This document shows, in pieces, positions 51,631-60,919 of a stretch of DNA of 64,000 nt. Position numbers and translations under genes: made by a program. The stretch is from Ferrovibrio sp. Lineage in GTDB: Bacteria > Pseudomonadota > Alphaproteobacteria > Ferrovibrionales > Ferrovibrionaceae. The first letter of the stretch is position 1; each line of letters opens with the position of its first letter. The notes below the pieces were generated by a model that saw nothing but the letters and a program-made list of their open reading frames with translations, had not been told where the DNA came from and made no database searches. The stretch covers positions 124,001-188,000 of the forward strand of contig JAGOQS010000003.1 of assembly GCA_017991315.1 (NCBI GenBank). Reading direction: 5' to 3'.

Positions 51631-52263
51631 ATGAGCGACCCTAAGGCAGGGCAGAGCGAACCGACAATGGAGGAGATTCTTGCCTCCATCCGCCGGATTA
51701 TTTCCGAGGATGGGGCTGAGAATGCCGCCGCGCCGGCGCCTGAGCCCGAACCCGTAGCTGCTGCGCCAGAACCCGAGCCGGAACCGCCGCCGCCCGAGCC
51801 GGAACCCGAGCCCGAGCCGGAGCCGGAACCCGAGCCGCCGCCGCCACCTCCACCCCCGCCGCCACCGCCGCCGCGTATGGCCGAGCCGGAACCGGAGCCG
51901 GAGGAGGAATATGTCCCTCCGCCGCCACCCCCGCCGCGTCGTCGCCCGCCGCCGCCGCCGCGCGAGGAAATCTACGACCTCACCGATGTGGTGCGGGACG
52001 ACGACTACGAGGCCCTGGTCTCGCAGCCGACGGCCACCCGCGCCGCCAGCCATCTTGGCACCCTTGCCGGCGCCGTCGCCGGCGGCCGCGCCATGGGCCT
52101 GGGCAATGGCCAGCGCACGCTCGAGGAGCTGGTGAAGGAATTGCTGCGCCCGATGCTCAAGGAATGGCTCGACGCGCATCTCGCCACCATCGTACAGCGC
52201 ATCGTCGAGCGCGAGGTGGCCCGCCTGACTATTCAGGCGGAAGAGGAGCAGGACCACCTGTAA
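51631..52263 (+). CDS. popZ: PopZ polar organizing protein (DUF2497)
   Basis: A 210-residue protein with the PopZ layout: N-terminal amphipathic helix MEEILASIRRIISEDG (about residues 12-27), a long Pro/Glu-rich acidic linker (about 33-115) and C-terminal helices LEELVKELLRPMLKEWLDAH and TIVQRIVEREVARLTIQ that drive oligomerisation. PopZ assembles a polar hub that binds ParB-parS and recruits cell-cycle proteins such as the DivK-pathway kinases. The linker is made of repeated EPEP and PPPP stretches, longer and more regular than in Caulobacter. It precedes valS, the conserved alphaproteobacterial order. Confidence 0.93.
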   Translation: MSDPKAGQSEPTMEEILASIRRIISEDGAENAAAPAPEPEPVAAAPEPEPEPPPPEPEPEPEPEPEPEPPPPPPPPPPPPPRMAEPEPEPEEEYVPPPPPPPRRRPPPPPREEIYDLTDVVRDDDYEALVSQPTATRAASHLGTLAGAVAGGRAMGLGNGQRTLEELVKELLRPMLKEWLDAHLATIVQRIVEREVARLTIQAEEEQDHL

Positions 52264-52283
52264 ATCCGCCTGAATGATGCTCT

Positions 52284-52320
52284 CCGGGCTGGACTGACTG
52301 GCCCGGATCGTCTTTTATTT
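52284..52320 (+). terminator. Terminator between popZ and valS
   Basis: CCGGGC (52284-52289) and GCCCGG (52301-52306) form a 6-bp stem with an 11-nt loop, followed by TCTTTTATTT. It would end popZ transcription before valS. Confidence 0.5.
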
Positions 52321-52348
52321 GCGCCCGTTTTTGCCCCCGAGTTGGACC

Positions 52349-55006
52349 ATGCTGGACAAGACCTATCAGCCGCAATCCGTGGAACAGCGCCTCTATGAGG
52401 CCTGGGAGCGTGCCGGCGCCTTCAAGCCCGGTGTGAAATCCGGCAAGCCCTACACCATCGCGCTGCCGCCGCCGAACGTCACCGGCAGCCTGCATATCGG
52501 TCATGCGCTGAACCATACCCTGCAGGATGTGCTGATCCGCTTCGAGCGCATGCGCGGCCGCAATGCGCTGTGGCAGCCGGGCACCGACCATGCCGGCATC
52601 GCGACGCAGATGGTGGTGGAGCGCCAGCTCGCCGCCAAGCAGATGAGCCGTCACGACATGGGCCGCGCCAAGTTCCTGGAGGCGGTGTGGGAGTGGAAGG
52701 CTGAATCCGGCGGCATGATCACCGGCCAGCAGCGCCGGCTTGGCGAAAGCTGCGACTGGAGCCGCGAACGCTTCACCATGGACGAGGGCCTCAGCGCCGC
52801 CGTGCGCAAGGTGTTCGTCGAACTCTATCGCGATGGCCTGATCTACAAGGACAAGCGGCTGGTCAATTGGGACCCCAAGCTGCTGACGGCGATCTCCGAC
52901 CTTGAGGTCGAGCAGCATGAGGTGCGTTCGCATCTCTGGTACTTCAAGTATCCGCTGGTGGGCCGGAACGGCGAATTCATCACCGTTGCCACCACGCGGC
53001 CCGAGACCATGCTGGGCGATACCGGCATTGCGGTGCATCCGGAAGATGAACGCTACAAGCACCTGATCGGCTCGTATGCCATCCTGCCGCTGGTCGGCCG
53101 GCGGATTCCGATTGTCGGCGACGAGTATTCCGATCCCACCAAGGGCTCGGGCGCGGTGAAGATGACGCCGGCGCATGACTTCAACGATTTCGAGGTCGGC
53201 AAGCGCCATGGCCTCGAGATGATCAACATTTTCGACAAGCACGCCCATCTCAACGACAACGTGCCGGAAGCCTATCGTGGCCTGGAGCGGTTCGCCGCGC
53301 GCAAGAAGGTGGTGGCCGATCTCGAGGCACTCGAACTGGTCGAGAAGATCGAGCCCAACACCCATATGGTGCCGCATGGTGACCGCTCGCAGGTAGTGAT
53401 CGAGCCATGGCTGACCGAGCAGTGGTATGTCAACGCCGAGGTGCTGGCCAAGCCCGCCATCGAGGCGGTGGAGAAGGGCGATATCCAGTTTGTGCCCAAG
53501 AGCTGGGACAAGACCTACTTTGAATGGATGCGCAACATCCAGCCCTGGTGCATCTCGCGCCAGCTCTGGTGGGGCCACCAGATTCCGGCCTGGTATGGCC
53601 CGGACAATCAGGTGTTCGTCGCCTATGACGAGGCGGAAGCGCAAGCGCAGGCCGATAAGCATTATGGCAAGACTGTCGCGCTGACCCGTGACGAGGATGT
53701 GCTCGATACCTGGTTCTCGTCCGCGCTGTGGCCGTTCTCGACGCTCGGCTGGCCGGAACCGACCGACGTGCTGAAGGCGCATTACCCGAACGACGTGCTG
53801 GTCACCGGTTTCGATATCATCTTCTTCTGGGTCGCCCGGATGATCATGATGGGCCTGCATTTCACTAAGGAAGTGCCGTTCCGCACCGTCTACATCCACG
53901 CCCTGGTCCGCGACGAGAAGGGCCAGAAGATGTCGAAGTCGAAGGGCAATGTGCTTGACCCGCTCGACCTGATCGACAAATTCGGCGCCGATGCGCTGCG
54001 TTTCGCGCTCTCCATCTTCGCCGCCCAGGGCCGCGACGTGAAAATGTCGGAGAGCCGCGTCGAGGGCTACCGCAACTTCGCCACCAAGCTTTGGAACGCC
54101 GCGCGCTTCGCCGAGATGAACGAATGTCGGCTTGATGCCGGCTTCGATCCCGCCGCCGTGCAGCAGACGGTGAACCGCTGGATCATCGGCCGCTTGGGCC
54201 GTGCCGCGCGCGAAACCACCGCCGCGCTGGAAGCCTACAAGTTCAACGAGGCCGCCGCCGCGCTCTACCAGTTCACCTGGTCAGTGTTCTGCGACTGGTA
54301 TCTGGAATTGATCAAGCCGGTGCTGATGGGTGAGGAGGGCGCGGCCAAGGCCGAGACGCGCGCCACCTGCGCCTATGTGCTGCGGCAGCTTATCCATCTG
54401 CTGCATCCCTTCATGCCGTTCATCACGGAAGAACTCTGGGAGCAGTTGTTTGACGGCAAGAGCCCCGATGGTACGAGTGGCGGCTTCCTGATGCTGCGTG
54501 ACTGGCCGAGCGATGGCGCCCGCGCCGACGATGCGGCAGCCACTGCCGAGATCGACTGGCTGATCCGCCTGATTGAGGGCGTGCGCGCGGCGCGCAGTGA
54601 ACTCAACGTGCCGGCGGCGGCGAAGATCGCGCTGATCGTCAATGGCGGCGGCGCCGATGTGGCGGCGCGGCTGGACCGTCATGCCGATCCGATCAAGCGC
54701 CTGGCGCGCATCGAGACGATCACGCTGGAGCAGCCGGTGCCGCAGGGCTCTGCCCGCGTGGTGCTGGACGATGCCACCCTGGTGCTGCCGTTGGCCGATG
54801 TGATCGACATTGCCAAGGAGCGCACGCGCCTGGCCAAGGAACGCGACAAGGCGCTGGCCGAGATCGCCAAGATCGACGCCAAGCTCGGCGACGCCACCTT
54901 CATGTCGCGCGCCCCGGAGGCCGTGGTGGAAGAACAGCGCGAACGCCGCGTGGTGCAGGGCGCGCTCGCCGAGAAGCTCGGCGAGGCGCTGGCGCAGCTT
55001 GGGTGA
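52349..55006 (+). CDS. valS: Valyl-tRNA synthetase
   Basis: An 885-residue class I aminoacyl-tRNA synthetase. The HIGH motif is [12 protein letters not shown] (49-52), the KMSKS motif is [10 protein letters not shown] (527-531) and an editing domain lies between (about 190-340). A C-terminal coiled coil ([20 protein letters not shown]) that holds tRNA completes the protein, as usual for ValS. The ATG at 52349 follows a terminator and gives the family start [12 protein letters not shown]. It is followed by the cytidine-deaminase gene with 1 nt between. Confidence 0.97.
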   Translation: MLDKTYQPQSVEQRLYEAWERAGAFKPGVKSGKPYTIALPPPNVTGSLHIGHALNHTLQDVLIRFERMRGRNALWQPGTDHAGIATQMVVERQLAAKQMSRHDMGRAKFLEAVWEWKAESGGMITGQQRRLGESCDWSRERFTMDEGLSAAVRKVFVELYRDGLIYKDKRLVNWDPKLLTAISDLEVEQHEVRSHLWYFKYPLVGRNGEFITVATTRPETMLGDTGIAVHPEDERYKHLIGSYAILPLVGRRIPIVGDEYSDPTKGSGAVKMTPAHDFNDFEVGKRHGLEMINIFDKHAHLNDNVPEAYRGLERFAARKKVVADLEALELVEKIEPNTHMVPHGDRSQVVIEPWLTEQWYVNAEVLAKPAIEAVEKGDIQFVPKSWDKTYFEWMRNIQPWCISRQLWWGHQIPAWYGPDNQVFVAYDEAEAQAQADKHYGKTVALTRDEDVLDTWFSSALWPFSTLGWPEPTDVLKAHYPNDVLVTGFDIIFFWVARMIMMGLHFTKEVPFRTVYIHALVRDEKGQKMSKSKGNVLDPLDLIDKFGADALRFALSIFAAQGRDVKMSESRVEGYRNFATKLWNAARFAEMNECRLDAGFDPAAVQQTVNRWIIGRLGRAARETTAALEAYKFNEAAAALYQFTWSVFCDWYLELIKPVLMGEEGAAKAETRATCAYVLRQLIHLLHPFMPFITEELWEQLFDGKSPDGTSGGFLMLRDWPSDGARADDAAATAEIDWLIRLIEGVRAARSELNVPAAAKIALIVNGGGADVAARLDRHADPIKRLARIETITLEQPVPQGSARVVLDDATLVLPLADVIDIAKERTRLAKERDKALAEIAKIDAKLGDATFMSRAPEAVVEEQRERRVVQGALAEKLGEALAQLG

Positions 55007-55007
55007 C

Positions 55008-55433
55008 ATGACGCTGCCCGCCGAAGATGCCGAATTGCTGGAAGCCGCGCGCGGCCTGATCCGGCAGCGTTACGCCGTCGGGCGGCATCACATCGCGGCG
55101 GCCCTGCGCACGCGCTCGGGCAGGATCGTCACCGGCCTGCATCTCGATACCTATGTCGGGCGTGCTTCCGTCTGTGCGGAAGCGGTGGCGGTGGGGCAGG
55201 CGATGGCCCAGGGCGCCGGCAAGGACGATCCGATCACGGCCATCGTCTCGGTGCGGCATCCCAGGCCGACCGAGGCTAACCAGCAGATTCAAGTTGTGGC
55301 ACCCTGCGGCATCTGCCGCGAGATGCTGCGCGACTTCGCGCCAGAGGCCCGCGTGATCCTAGACGTCGATGGCGGCCTGCGTGCCTTTAGCACCGCCGAC
55401 CTGCTGCCACTGAAATACCACCGCCAGCCCTAA
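55008..55433 (+). CDS. Cytidine-deaminase-like enzyme
   Basis: A 141-residue zinc enzyme. The motif CAEAVA (with Cys56, Ala and proton-shuttle Glu58) and the second zinc ligand pair in PCGICREML are those of the cytidine deaminase family, and the YVGRASVCAEAVAVGQA context resembles small tetrameric cytidine or blasticidin-S-like deaminases. Start ATG 55008 is two bases after the valS stop, so it is probably coupled to valS. It differs from standard Cdd in its N-terminal part (LLEAARGLIRQRYAVGRHHI), so the substrate may be a modified nucleoside. Confidence 0.75.
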   Translation: MTLPAEDAELLEAARGLIRQRYAVGRHHIAAALRTRSGRIVTGLHLDTYVGRASVCAEAVAVGQAMAQGAGKDDPITAIVSVRHPRPTEANQQIQVVAPCGICREMLRDFAPEARVILDVDGGLRAFSTADLLPLKYHRQP

Positions 55434-55443
55434 GGCTGATTTT

Positions 55444-55477
55444 CTTCGTCACCCTCGCTTTCGCGAGCGTGACGAAG
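55444..55477. terminator. Bidirectional hairpin between convergent genes
   Basis: CTTCGTCACCCTCGC (55444-55458) pairs with GCGAGCGTGACGAAG (55463-55477), 14 of 15 positions, around a TTTC loop. It separates the cytidine-deaminase and dipeptidase genes. No long U-tract lies on either side. Confidence 0.5.
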
Positions 55478-55483
55478 CAAGGG

Positions 55484-56908
55484 TCAGCCGCCAACGGTCG
55501 CGGCAAAGACGCGGGCGTAATTGCCGCCGAGGATTTTCTGCACTTCCGCCGGCTTGAAGCCGATGCCGAGCAATGCATTGGCGAGGGTCGGCAACTCGGT
55601 GTAGCTGTCGAACGTCGAGGCACCGACCAGGCCCATCATGTCGGTGCCGATGCCGACATAATCGGTGCCGATCAGTTCCGCCACGCGGGCGATGCCGGTG
55701 GCCAGTTCGGCCATGGTGGCGTAGATGCCGCTGGGCGGCCAGATGCCGATGACGCCGCGCGTGGCGGCAATGAAGCGGGCATGCTCGCGCGAAATCTGCC
55801 GGCTGGTCGGACTGGGCTTGATGGTCATCGAGGTATGCGACAGTACCAGCGGCTTGGTGCTGACCTCGGCCACCTGTCGCACCATGTTCATCGGCGCATG
55901 CGCCACATCCACCACGACGCCAAGCTGGTTGCAGCGCTTCACCACCTCGGCGCCAAACGCCGTGAGGCCGCCATGCACGGCAGGCTCGGTCTGGATATCG
56001 CCGAGTTCGTTCGGGCGGTAATGCGTCAGTTGCAGATGGCGCAGCTGCCAGCGGCTATAGGCTTCGTCCAGCCGCTCCAGCTTGCCTTCCAGGAAGTCGG
56101 CGCCCTCGCTGGCGATGATCACGCCGGGATTATCGGGCCGCGTTGCCGCCAGTTCGGTTGCTGTGGTGATGACTTTCAGATTCTGCGCCTTGGCGAGCGC
56201 CAGCGCGCGCGGAAACGACTTGGTGGCGAAGCCATAAAGTTCGCCGGGCTTGGGATCGCGCACCGGCTTCACCTGGCCGCCGGTGATGGTGGTGACCGGC
56301 GTATCCGCCACCACGGTAAGGCAGACCACCGCCATGCCGCCCTGGCGCATCGGTTCGGCGAGCGGTGAGAAGGGCGCGGCTTCCTCGGTGCGGCGCAGGC
56401 CGATCAAAGAGCCGCCATGGCTGTGGATGTCGATGGTCGGCAGGGCAGTGAGCAGGGCGCGCATCTCTGCTGCGCCGAGCGCCGGTGTTGCCGCCTCGGC
56501 CTCTTGGGGGCGCCAGGCGGAAAGGCCGAGCAGGGCGCCGCCGCCGGCCAGCATGGCGCGGCGGGTGAAGCCGGGATGCGGTGTGGCTTCCATCGGGTCA
56601 GCGACGGGGCCGGCTTGGCGAAGCTGGTAGCGCCAGTCGTCGGGATCGTCGCCGGGCAGGCGTTGCCATTCGCCGCGCAGGCGCAGACGCGGGGCATCAA
56701 GGCGCAGCGGCAGGGCAGCCAGCACCTCCACACGCCGTGCCGGATCGCGCGGCAGATGCGTGGCGCAGCAGCCCGGCTCATCCGTGAGCGCGAAATAGTC
56801 GCTGCGCTGCGGTCCTTCCAGGCCGAGGCACCAGCCTTCCAGTTCCACCCAGGTACCGTGCAGGGCTTCGGTGCGGCCCGCGCGGATATCCTCCCAGCCG
56901 ATGCGCAT
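55484..56908 (-). CDS. M19 membrane-dipeptidase-family enzyme with extra N-terminal domain and internal Tat motif
   Basis: A 474-residue protein. From residue 141 it is a renal-dipeptidase-family (M19) zinc hydrolase: zinc ligands start in IDIHSHGG (His162, His164), VVVDVAHAPM and VLSHTSM. At 114-130 is a twin-arginine motif FTRRAMLAGGGALLGLSAW and an AEA cleavage site, normally an N-terminal export signal. Here it is preceded by 105 residues of a compact domain with WVELEGWCLGLEG and Cys47-Cys48, which I do not recognise. Met106 (56593) would give a normal Tat-exported dipeptidase. No ribosome-binding site is seen before it. So the fused form, internal start or both are possible. Confidence 0.7.
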   Translation of the reverse strand: MRIGWEDIRAGRTEALHGTWVELEGWCLGLEGPQRSDYFALTDEPGCCATHLPRDPARRVEVLAALPLRLDAPRLRLRGEWQRLPGDDPDDWRYQLRQAGPVADPMEATPHPGFTRRAMLAGGGALLGLSAWRPQEAEAATPALGAAEMRALLTALPTIDIHSHGGSLIGLRRTEEAAPFSPLAEPMRQGGMAVVCLTVVADTPVTTITGGQVKPVRDPKPGELYGFATKSFPRALALAKAQNLKVITTATELAATRPDNPGVIIASEGADFLEGKLERLDEAYSRWQLRHLQLTHYRPNELGDIQTEPAVHGGLTAFGAEVVKRCNQLGVVVDVAHAPMNMVRQVAEVSTKPLVLSHTSMTIKPSPTSRQISREHARFIAATRGVIGIWPPSGIYATMAELATGIARVAELIGTDYVGIGTDMMGLVGASTFDSYTELPTLANALLGIGFKPAEVQKILGGNYARVFAATVGG

Positions 56909-56967
56909 TGCGTCCTCCTGCTTCGCGGGCGATTATGCGGCGCAGGCAGTCAGGAGGAAACCAAACA

Positions 56968-57345
56968 ATGCATAATCGTCCAGAGCAGGACATTCTTGCC
57001 GTGGTGCAGACCTATCTTGATGGGCTGTATGAAGGCGACACCAAGAAACTGGCGCAGGCGTTCCATCCGGCGGCGCATCTCTACTGCACCACCGGCAACA
57101 CCCTGGTGAATGTGGACCAGCAGCAATGGTATGACCTGGTGAATTCCCGCCCGTCCGCCAAGTCGAAGGGCCAGGGCCGCGAGCATGAGCGCCTGCTGCT
57201 GCTGGATGTTACCGGGCCGAACACGGCGCTGGTGAAGCTGAATTGCGCCATCCTGCCGCGCCTGTTCACCGACTACCTGAACTTCGTGCTGCTCGACGGC
57301 CGCTGGCAGATCATCTCGAAGGTTTACCATTTCGAGACCGTTTAG
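56968..57345 (+). CDS. NTF2-fold / lumazine-binding-like protein
   Basis: A 125-residue cytoplasmic protein with the NTF2-like sequence pattern of the putative lumazine-binding family (ILAVVQTYLDGLYEGDTKKLAQAFHPAAHLYC, LNFVLLDGRWQIISKVYHFE-like end). Such folds bind small ligands or act as enzymes; no function can be named. A textbook ribosome site, CAGGAGGAAA, precedes ATG 56968. It diverges from the dipeptidase gene, with overlap of the regulatory region. Confidence 0.78.
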   Translation: MHNRPEQDILAVVQTYLDGLYEGDTKKLAQAFHPAAHLYCTTGNTLVNVDQQQWYDLVNSRPSAKSKGQGREHERLLLLDVTGPNTALVKLNCAILPRLFTDYLNFVLLDGRWQIISKVYHFETV

Positions 57346-57483
57346 CGCGGTTTTCCGGCGGCATTGCCAAAGTGATTCCATAACTGGGCCACAAAGCGGC
57401 CCCAATCTGGCGGGAACCTTAGGCCATCCGATAAGCACGGATGGCCCCGCATCCTGGTGGCCATCCAATCAAGGAGGATGGCC

Positions 57484-57900
57484 ATGCGTGCTGTTGCCCT
57501 GATAACCACCCTGATGCTTTCCCTGCCGCCTGCCATGATGTCTGGTGCCGCGTTGGCGCAAGAATGTGCCGAGCGCGAAAGCGCACCCAAGCAGACGATT
57601 GTGTTCTTCTCCGAGCAGTCGGCGGGCCTGAGCGATCTGGCGCAGCGTGTGCTGGATACCCAGGTGGCTTTGCTGGATGGTGCCGACCTGACCCTGACGG
57701 GTGAGGCGTCGCTGGATGAAGGCGACGAGGCCGTGGCGCTCAGCCTGGCGCGCGCCGAAGCGGTGCGCGACTACCTGCTGGCGCGCGGCGTCGAGCCGGG
57801 CCATGTTGCCGTTACCGGCAGCCGGGTCAATCTGCCCGGTGAGCGTGGCCCGATGGTGAGCGCCGAACTGCGCCAGCGCCAACCCTTGCTGCTGAATTGA
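57484..57900 (+). CDS. Small exported OmpA-domain protein
   Basis: A 138-residue protein with a signal peptide (cleavage near LA-QEC, about residue 25). The mature part is an OmpA-like domain: IVFFSEQSAGLSDLAQRVLD, LTLTGEASLDEGDEAVALSLARAEAVRDYLLARGV. It has the repeat of Asp and Arg positions for peptidoglycan contact. ATG 57484 has AAGGAGG at a good distance; ATG 57478 lies too close to that site. Unlike lipoprotein paralogues it has no lipobox. It converges on the MFS gene with 3 nt between stops. Confidence 0.7.
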   Translation: MRAVALITTLMLSLPPAMMSGAALAQECAERESAPKQTIVFFSEQSAGLSDLAQRVLDTQVALLDGADLTLTGEASLDEGDEAVALSLARAEAVRDYLLARGVEPGHVAVTGSRVNLPGERGPMVSAELRQRQPLLLN

Positions 57901-57903
57901 AGC

Positions 57904-59127
57904 CTATTGCGCACTGACGCGGCGGATGCCGTAGACAGTGAGCGTGGTCAGGGCAAAGGTTGCCGCTGACAGCACCAGCACATGTTGCGGTGCGCCGTGG
58001 TCGAGCAGCAGCCCGACCGCCAGCGGCGCCAGGGCCGAGCCGGCATCGAGGCCGGAATAGACGAAACCGAATACCCGGCCCGAGGCGCCCTTGGGCGCGG
58101 CAGCGCGCACGATCAGGTCGCGCGATGGCGTGGTGCTGCCTTGCAGGAAGCCGGCGGCAGCAATAGCCGCGACCATCGGCAAGGCCGGCAGGTCGAAGCG
58201 CGCCACCAGCAGCAGCAGGGCAGCGGCGCTGAGCAGGCCGAACACCACGATCTTGCCCGGCGGAATGCCGCGGTCCGCCACAATGCCGCCCAGCATCACG
58301 CCGGCGGAAGCGCCGAGCAGGAAGCTGGTGAGGGCGATGGTGGCGAGGCTGAGCGGCGTGCCATGCAGCGCATCCAGCGTGGTCGGCAGGAAATTCTGGA
58401 TCGCCACCAGCCCGATGGCGAGCAGCAGGAAATAGCCGAAGCAGACCAGCACCGGCAGGCTGAGCATGGGCGCGAGGCTGGCCTTGTCGCCGCCGGCGGA
58501 TTGGGCGCGGCCCTTGCTGTTCACATCCTCGGCCAGGCGCTCACGGCCAAGCAGCAGCAAGGCCAGGGTGGCGAAGCCGATCACCGCCGCCAGCGCCAGC
58601 GCGCCGCGCCAGCCGAGCAGCAAGGCCGCACCGGCCATCAGCGGCGGCGCCAGCGCCCAGCCGAGATTGCCGCCCAGCGTGTGCGAGCCATAGGCGCGGC
58701 CGAGCCTGGTCTGGTTCACCGAGGCATTGAGGATCGAGTAATCGGCGGGATGGAACACGCTGTTGCCGGCGCCGGCGAGCAGGGCGATGGGAAACAGCAT
58801 CCAGAAGCTTGGCGCCAGGCCATAGAGCAGTATTCCGGCGCAATAGAGGCCGAGGCCGCCAAGCAGCACGTTGCGCGCGCCGATGCGGTCGACCAGGAAA
58901 CCGGCCGGCGTCTGCAGCAGGCCGGAGGTGACATAGAACACAGTCATCACGGCGCCGAGCTGGGTATAGCTGACCTGGAAATCATCTTTGAGCAGCGGAA
59001 ACAGGCTCGGCAGCACAAGCTGGAAGAAATGGCTGATGCCATGCGCCAGCCCGATCAGCGCCATCACCTGCATGTCGCGGAAAGGCAATTCCGGCTTCTG
59101 GTCGGCAGGGAGGGCGAGATCGGTCAT
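57904..59127 (-). CDS. MFS transporter, fosmidomycin-resistance-like
   Basis: A 407-residue inner-membrane protein with about 12 hydrophobic helices. GISHFFQLVLPSLFPLLKDD, QTPAGFLVDRIGARNVLLGG (the MFS loop A motif) and GAGNSVFHPADYSILNASV are typical of the Fsr-type subfamily of drug or metabolite efflux carriers. Fsr-like proteins can export fosmidomycin or similar compounds, but the substrate here is unknown. It is a single gene on the minus strand, divergent from the solute-binding-protein gene. Confidence 0.85.
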   Translation of the reverse strand: MTDLALPADQKPELPFRDMQVMALIGLAHGISHFFQLVLPSLFPLLKDDFQVSYTQLGAVMTVFYVTSGLLQTPAGFLVDRIGARNVLLGGLGLYCAGILLYGLAPSFWMLFPIALLAGAGNSVFHPADYSILNASVNQTRLGRAYGSHTLGGNLGWALAPPLMAGAALLLGWRGALALAAVIGFATLALLLLGRERLAEDVNSKGRAQSAGGDKASLAPMLSLPVLVCFGYFLLLAIGLVAIQNFLPTTLDALHGTPLSLATIALTSFLLGASAGVMLGGIVADRGIPPGKIVVFGLLSAAALLLLVARFDLPALPMVAAIAAAGFLQGSTTPSRDLIVRAAAPKGASGRVFGFVYSGLDAGSALAPLAVGLLLDHGAPQHVLVLSAATFALTTLTVYGIRRVSAQ

Positions 59128-59291
59128 TAGCGGTTTGGGTTATGCTGGCGGCGGCGTTTCCATCCCGGCTTTACCGCCGGTTGCATGCACTGTAGCGGTT
59201 TTTGCCCAAAAACACAGCCCTGGTTGTGATTTGCGGTGCCGCGCAGCAAAGCTCACTTGTGCTGCCCCTGGCCCTATGGCAAAAACCTCTT

Positions 59292-60041
59292 GTGGTTAGA
59301 TTGTTTGTGTACATATTTCTAGCGGTGGCTGCACTCGGCGTCGGCTTCGATGTCCGGTCTCAGCCGCGTGGCATAATTGTCGGCGTCGAGGATCTCGATT
59401 ACCCGCCGCATTACACCACGCTGTCTGGCACCTATCGCGGCTTCGGGCGTGAATTCTTCGATGCCTTCGCCGCCGCCGAAGGGCTGACGGTGGAATACCG
59501 TCCGCTGCCGGTGGTGCGCCTGCACCAGGCGCTGCTGGAAGGCCGCATCACCTTCAAATACCCCGATCACCCGAGCTGGCAGCCGGAGCCGAAGCAGGCT
59601 GCCGGTGTGACCTACAGCCAGCCGGTGGTGGGCTATATCGACGGCATCATGGTGAAGCCGGAACGGCTGAAACAGCCGGCTGAGCCGCTGCATACTCTGG
59701 CCATGGTGCGCGGTTTCAGCTTGCCGGCGGCCACGCCCTGGCAATTACAGCCGCCGGCCCTGATTGAACTGACATCACTCGGCGCCTCGATCCGCGAGAC
59801 GTTGCTGGGGCAGGCAGAGGGTTTGTTCGGCAATGTGGAAGTGCTGAAGCACCAGATGCGCTACATCATGATGCTGCCGGACGAGACGCTGGTTTTCGAT
59901 CAACGGCTGCCGCATCAGCGCGGCAGCTATTACGTTTCCACCCGCGACAACAAGGACCTGCTGCAGCGGCTGGATCAATGGATGCAGCGCGAGACTGCGA
60001 TGCTCAGCGCGCTGAAGCAGCGCTACGGGCTGCCGGACTGA
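59292..60041 (+). CDS. Periplasmic solute-binding protein (SBP_bac_3-like)
   Basis: A 249-residue protein with a signal peptide (VRLFVYIFLAVAALGVGF) and a periplasmic binding fold. Motifs such as VGVEDLDYPPHYTTLSG, GREFFDAFAAAEG and PVVRLHQALLEGR are the layout of family 3 amino-acid/polar-compound binding proteins. Starts are unclear: no good ATG exists, so GTG 59292 is chosen because it gives a proper signal peptide; TTG 59202 is possible. There is no permease or ATPase gene beside it, so it may act as a sensor or an orphan receptor. Its last 19 nt overlap ruvX, which is on the opposite strand. Confidence 0.65.
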   Translation: MVRLFVYIFLAVAALGVGFDVRSQPRGIIVGVEDLDYPPHYTTLSGTYRGFGREFFDAFAAAEGLTVEYRPLPVVRLHQALLEGRITFKYPDHPSWQPEPKQAAGVTYSQPVVGYIDGIMVKPERLKQPAEPLHTLAMVRGFSLPAATPWQLQPPALIELTSLGASIRETLLGQAEGLFGNVEVLKHQMRYIMMLPDETLVFDQRLPHQRGSYYVSTRDNKDLLQRLDQWMQRETAMLSALKQRYGLPD

Positions 60042-60568
60042 TCCGCTGCTGCCGGTTCCTGGCCGCGCAGCCAGTCGAGATAGGCCTGCAGGATGTAGCC
60101 GGCGGCCAGCTTGTCCACCAGTTCGGCGCGGCGCGCGCGGCTTAAATCGGCTTCCACCATCATGCGCTGCACGGCGACGGTGGAGAGCCGTTCATCCCAG
60201 TAGGTCAGCGGCAGCGGCAGCAGCGGGCCAAGGTTGCGGGCGAAGGCGCGGGCCGCCTGGCAGCGTGGCCCCTCGGTGCCATCCATGTTCACCGGCAGGC
60301 CCAGCACCAGGCCGCCGACGCCTTCCTTGGTAGTGATGCGGGTGAGTTCGGCGACGTCGTCTTTCAGCTTCTTGCGCGCTATCGTGGCATAGGGCGTGGC
60401 GATCTTGTGCCCCACATCGGAAAGCGCCAGGCCGATGGTCTTGGTGCCGAGGTCCAGCCCCAGGAAACGCTGGTTTTCGCCGAGCCAGAGCGGCGCCGCG
60501 CCGGGCTTCGGCGGGCGTTTCGGGCCAGGGCCTGATGGGGGTGAGGATGGGTTGCCGGGAAGGGTCAC
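60023..60568 (-). CDS. ruvX: Putative Holliday-junction resolvase RuvX/YqgF
   Basis: A 181-residue RNase-H-fold protein with FLGLDLGTKTIGLALSD (first catalytic Asp), an LGLPVNMDGTEGPRCQAARAFA-like central block and YWDERLSTVAV with the later acidic residues. YqgF proteins process pre-16S rRNA and have resolvase-type folds. An N-terminal proline-rich extension of about 35 residues precedes the domain. It is divergent from gatC, with a 63-nt gap, and converges on the solute-binding-protein gene with a 19-nt overlap. Confidence 0.9.
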   Translation of the reverse strand: MTLPGNPSSPPSGPGPKRPPKPGAAPLWLGENQRFLGLDLGTKTIGLALSDVGHKIATPYATIARKKLKDDVAELTRITTKEGVGGLVLGLPVNMDGTEGPRCQAARAFARNLGPLLPLPLTYWDERLSTVAVQRMMVEADLSRARRAELVDKLAAGYILQAYLDWLRGQEPAAADQSGSP

Positions 60569-60631
60569 GAATGCTACTTTCCGCCGCGATTTTCGTAATG
60601 ATTCCGACCTGCTAGCACGAACGGACAGCGC

Positions 60632-60919
60632 ATGTCATTGGATAAAGCGACGGTGGCGAAGATCGCCAAGCTGGCGCGGCTGAAACTGGAGCCGGAACGC
60701 CAGGAGGCGATGACGGCCGAGTTGAACAAGATTCTCTCCTTCGTCGAGGAATTGCAGGCGGTGAATACCGACAATGTGGCGCCGATGACCTCGGTGGCGC
60801 CGATGAAGCTGCGCCAGCGCGAGGACGTGGTCAACGATGGCGGCAACGAAGAGGCGGTGCTCAAGAACGCGCCCGGCCGCCAGGGCAGCTTCTACACGGT
60901 TCCCAAGGTGGTTGAATAA
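60632..60919 (+). CDS. gatC: Glutamyl-tRNA(Gln) amidotransferase subunit C
   Basis: A 95-residue GatC with [20 protein letters not shown] and the later [19 protein letters not shown] region, both typical. GatC ties subunits A and B together. Its stop overlaps the gatA start in one base at 60919. The complex converts misacylated Glu-tRNA(Gln) to Gln-tRNA(Gln), needed in alphaproteobacteria that lack glutaminyl-tRNA synthetase; some use the complex for Asn too. Confidence 0.95.
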   Translation: MSLDKATVAKIAKLARLKLEPERQEAMTAELNKILSFVEELQAVNTDNVAPMTSVAPMKLRQREDVVNDGGNEEAVLKNAPGRQGSFYTVPKVVE

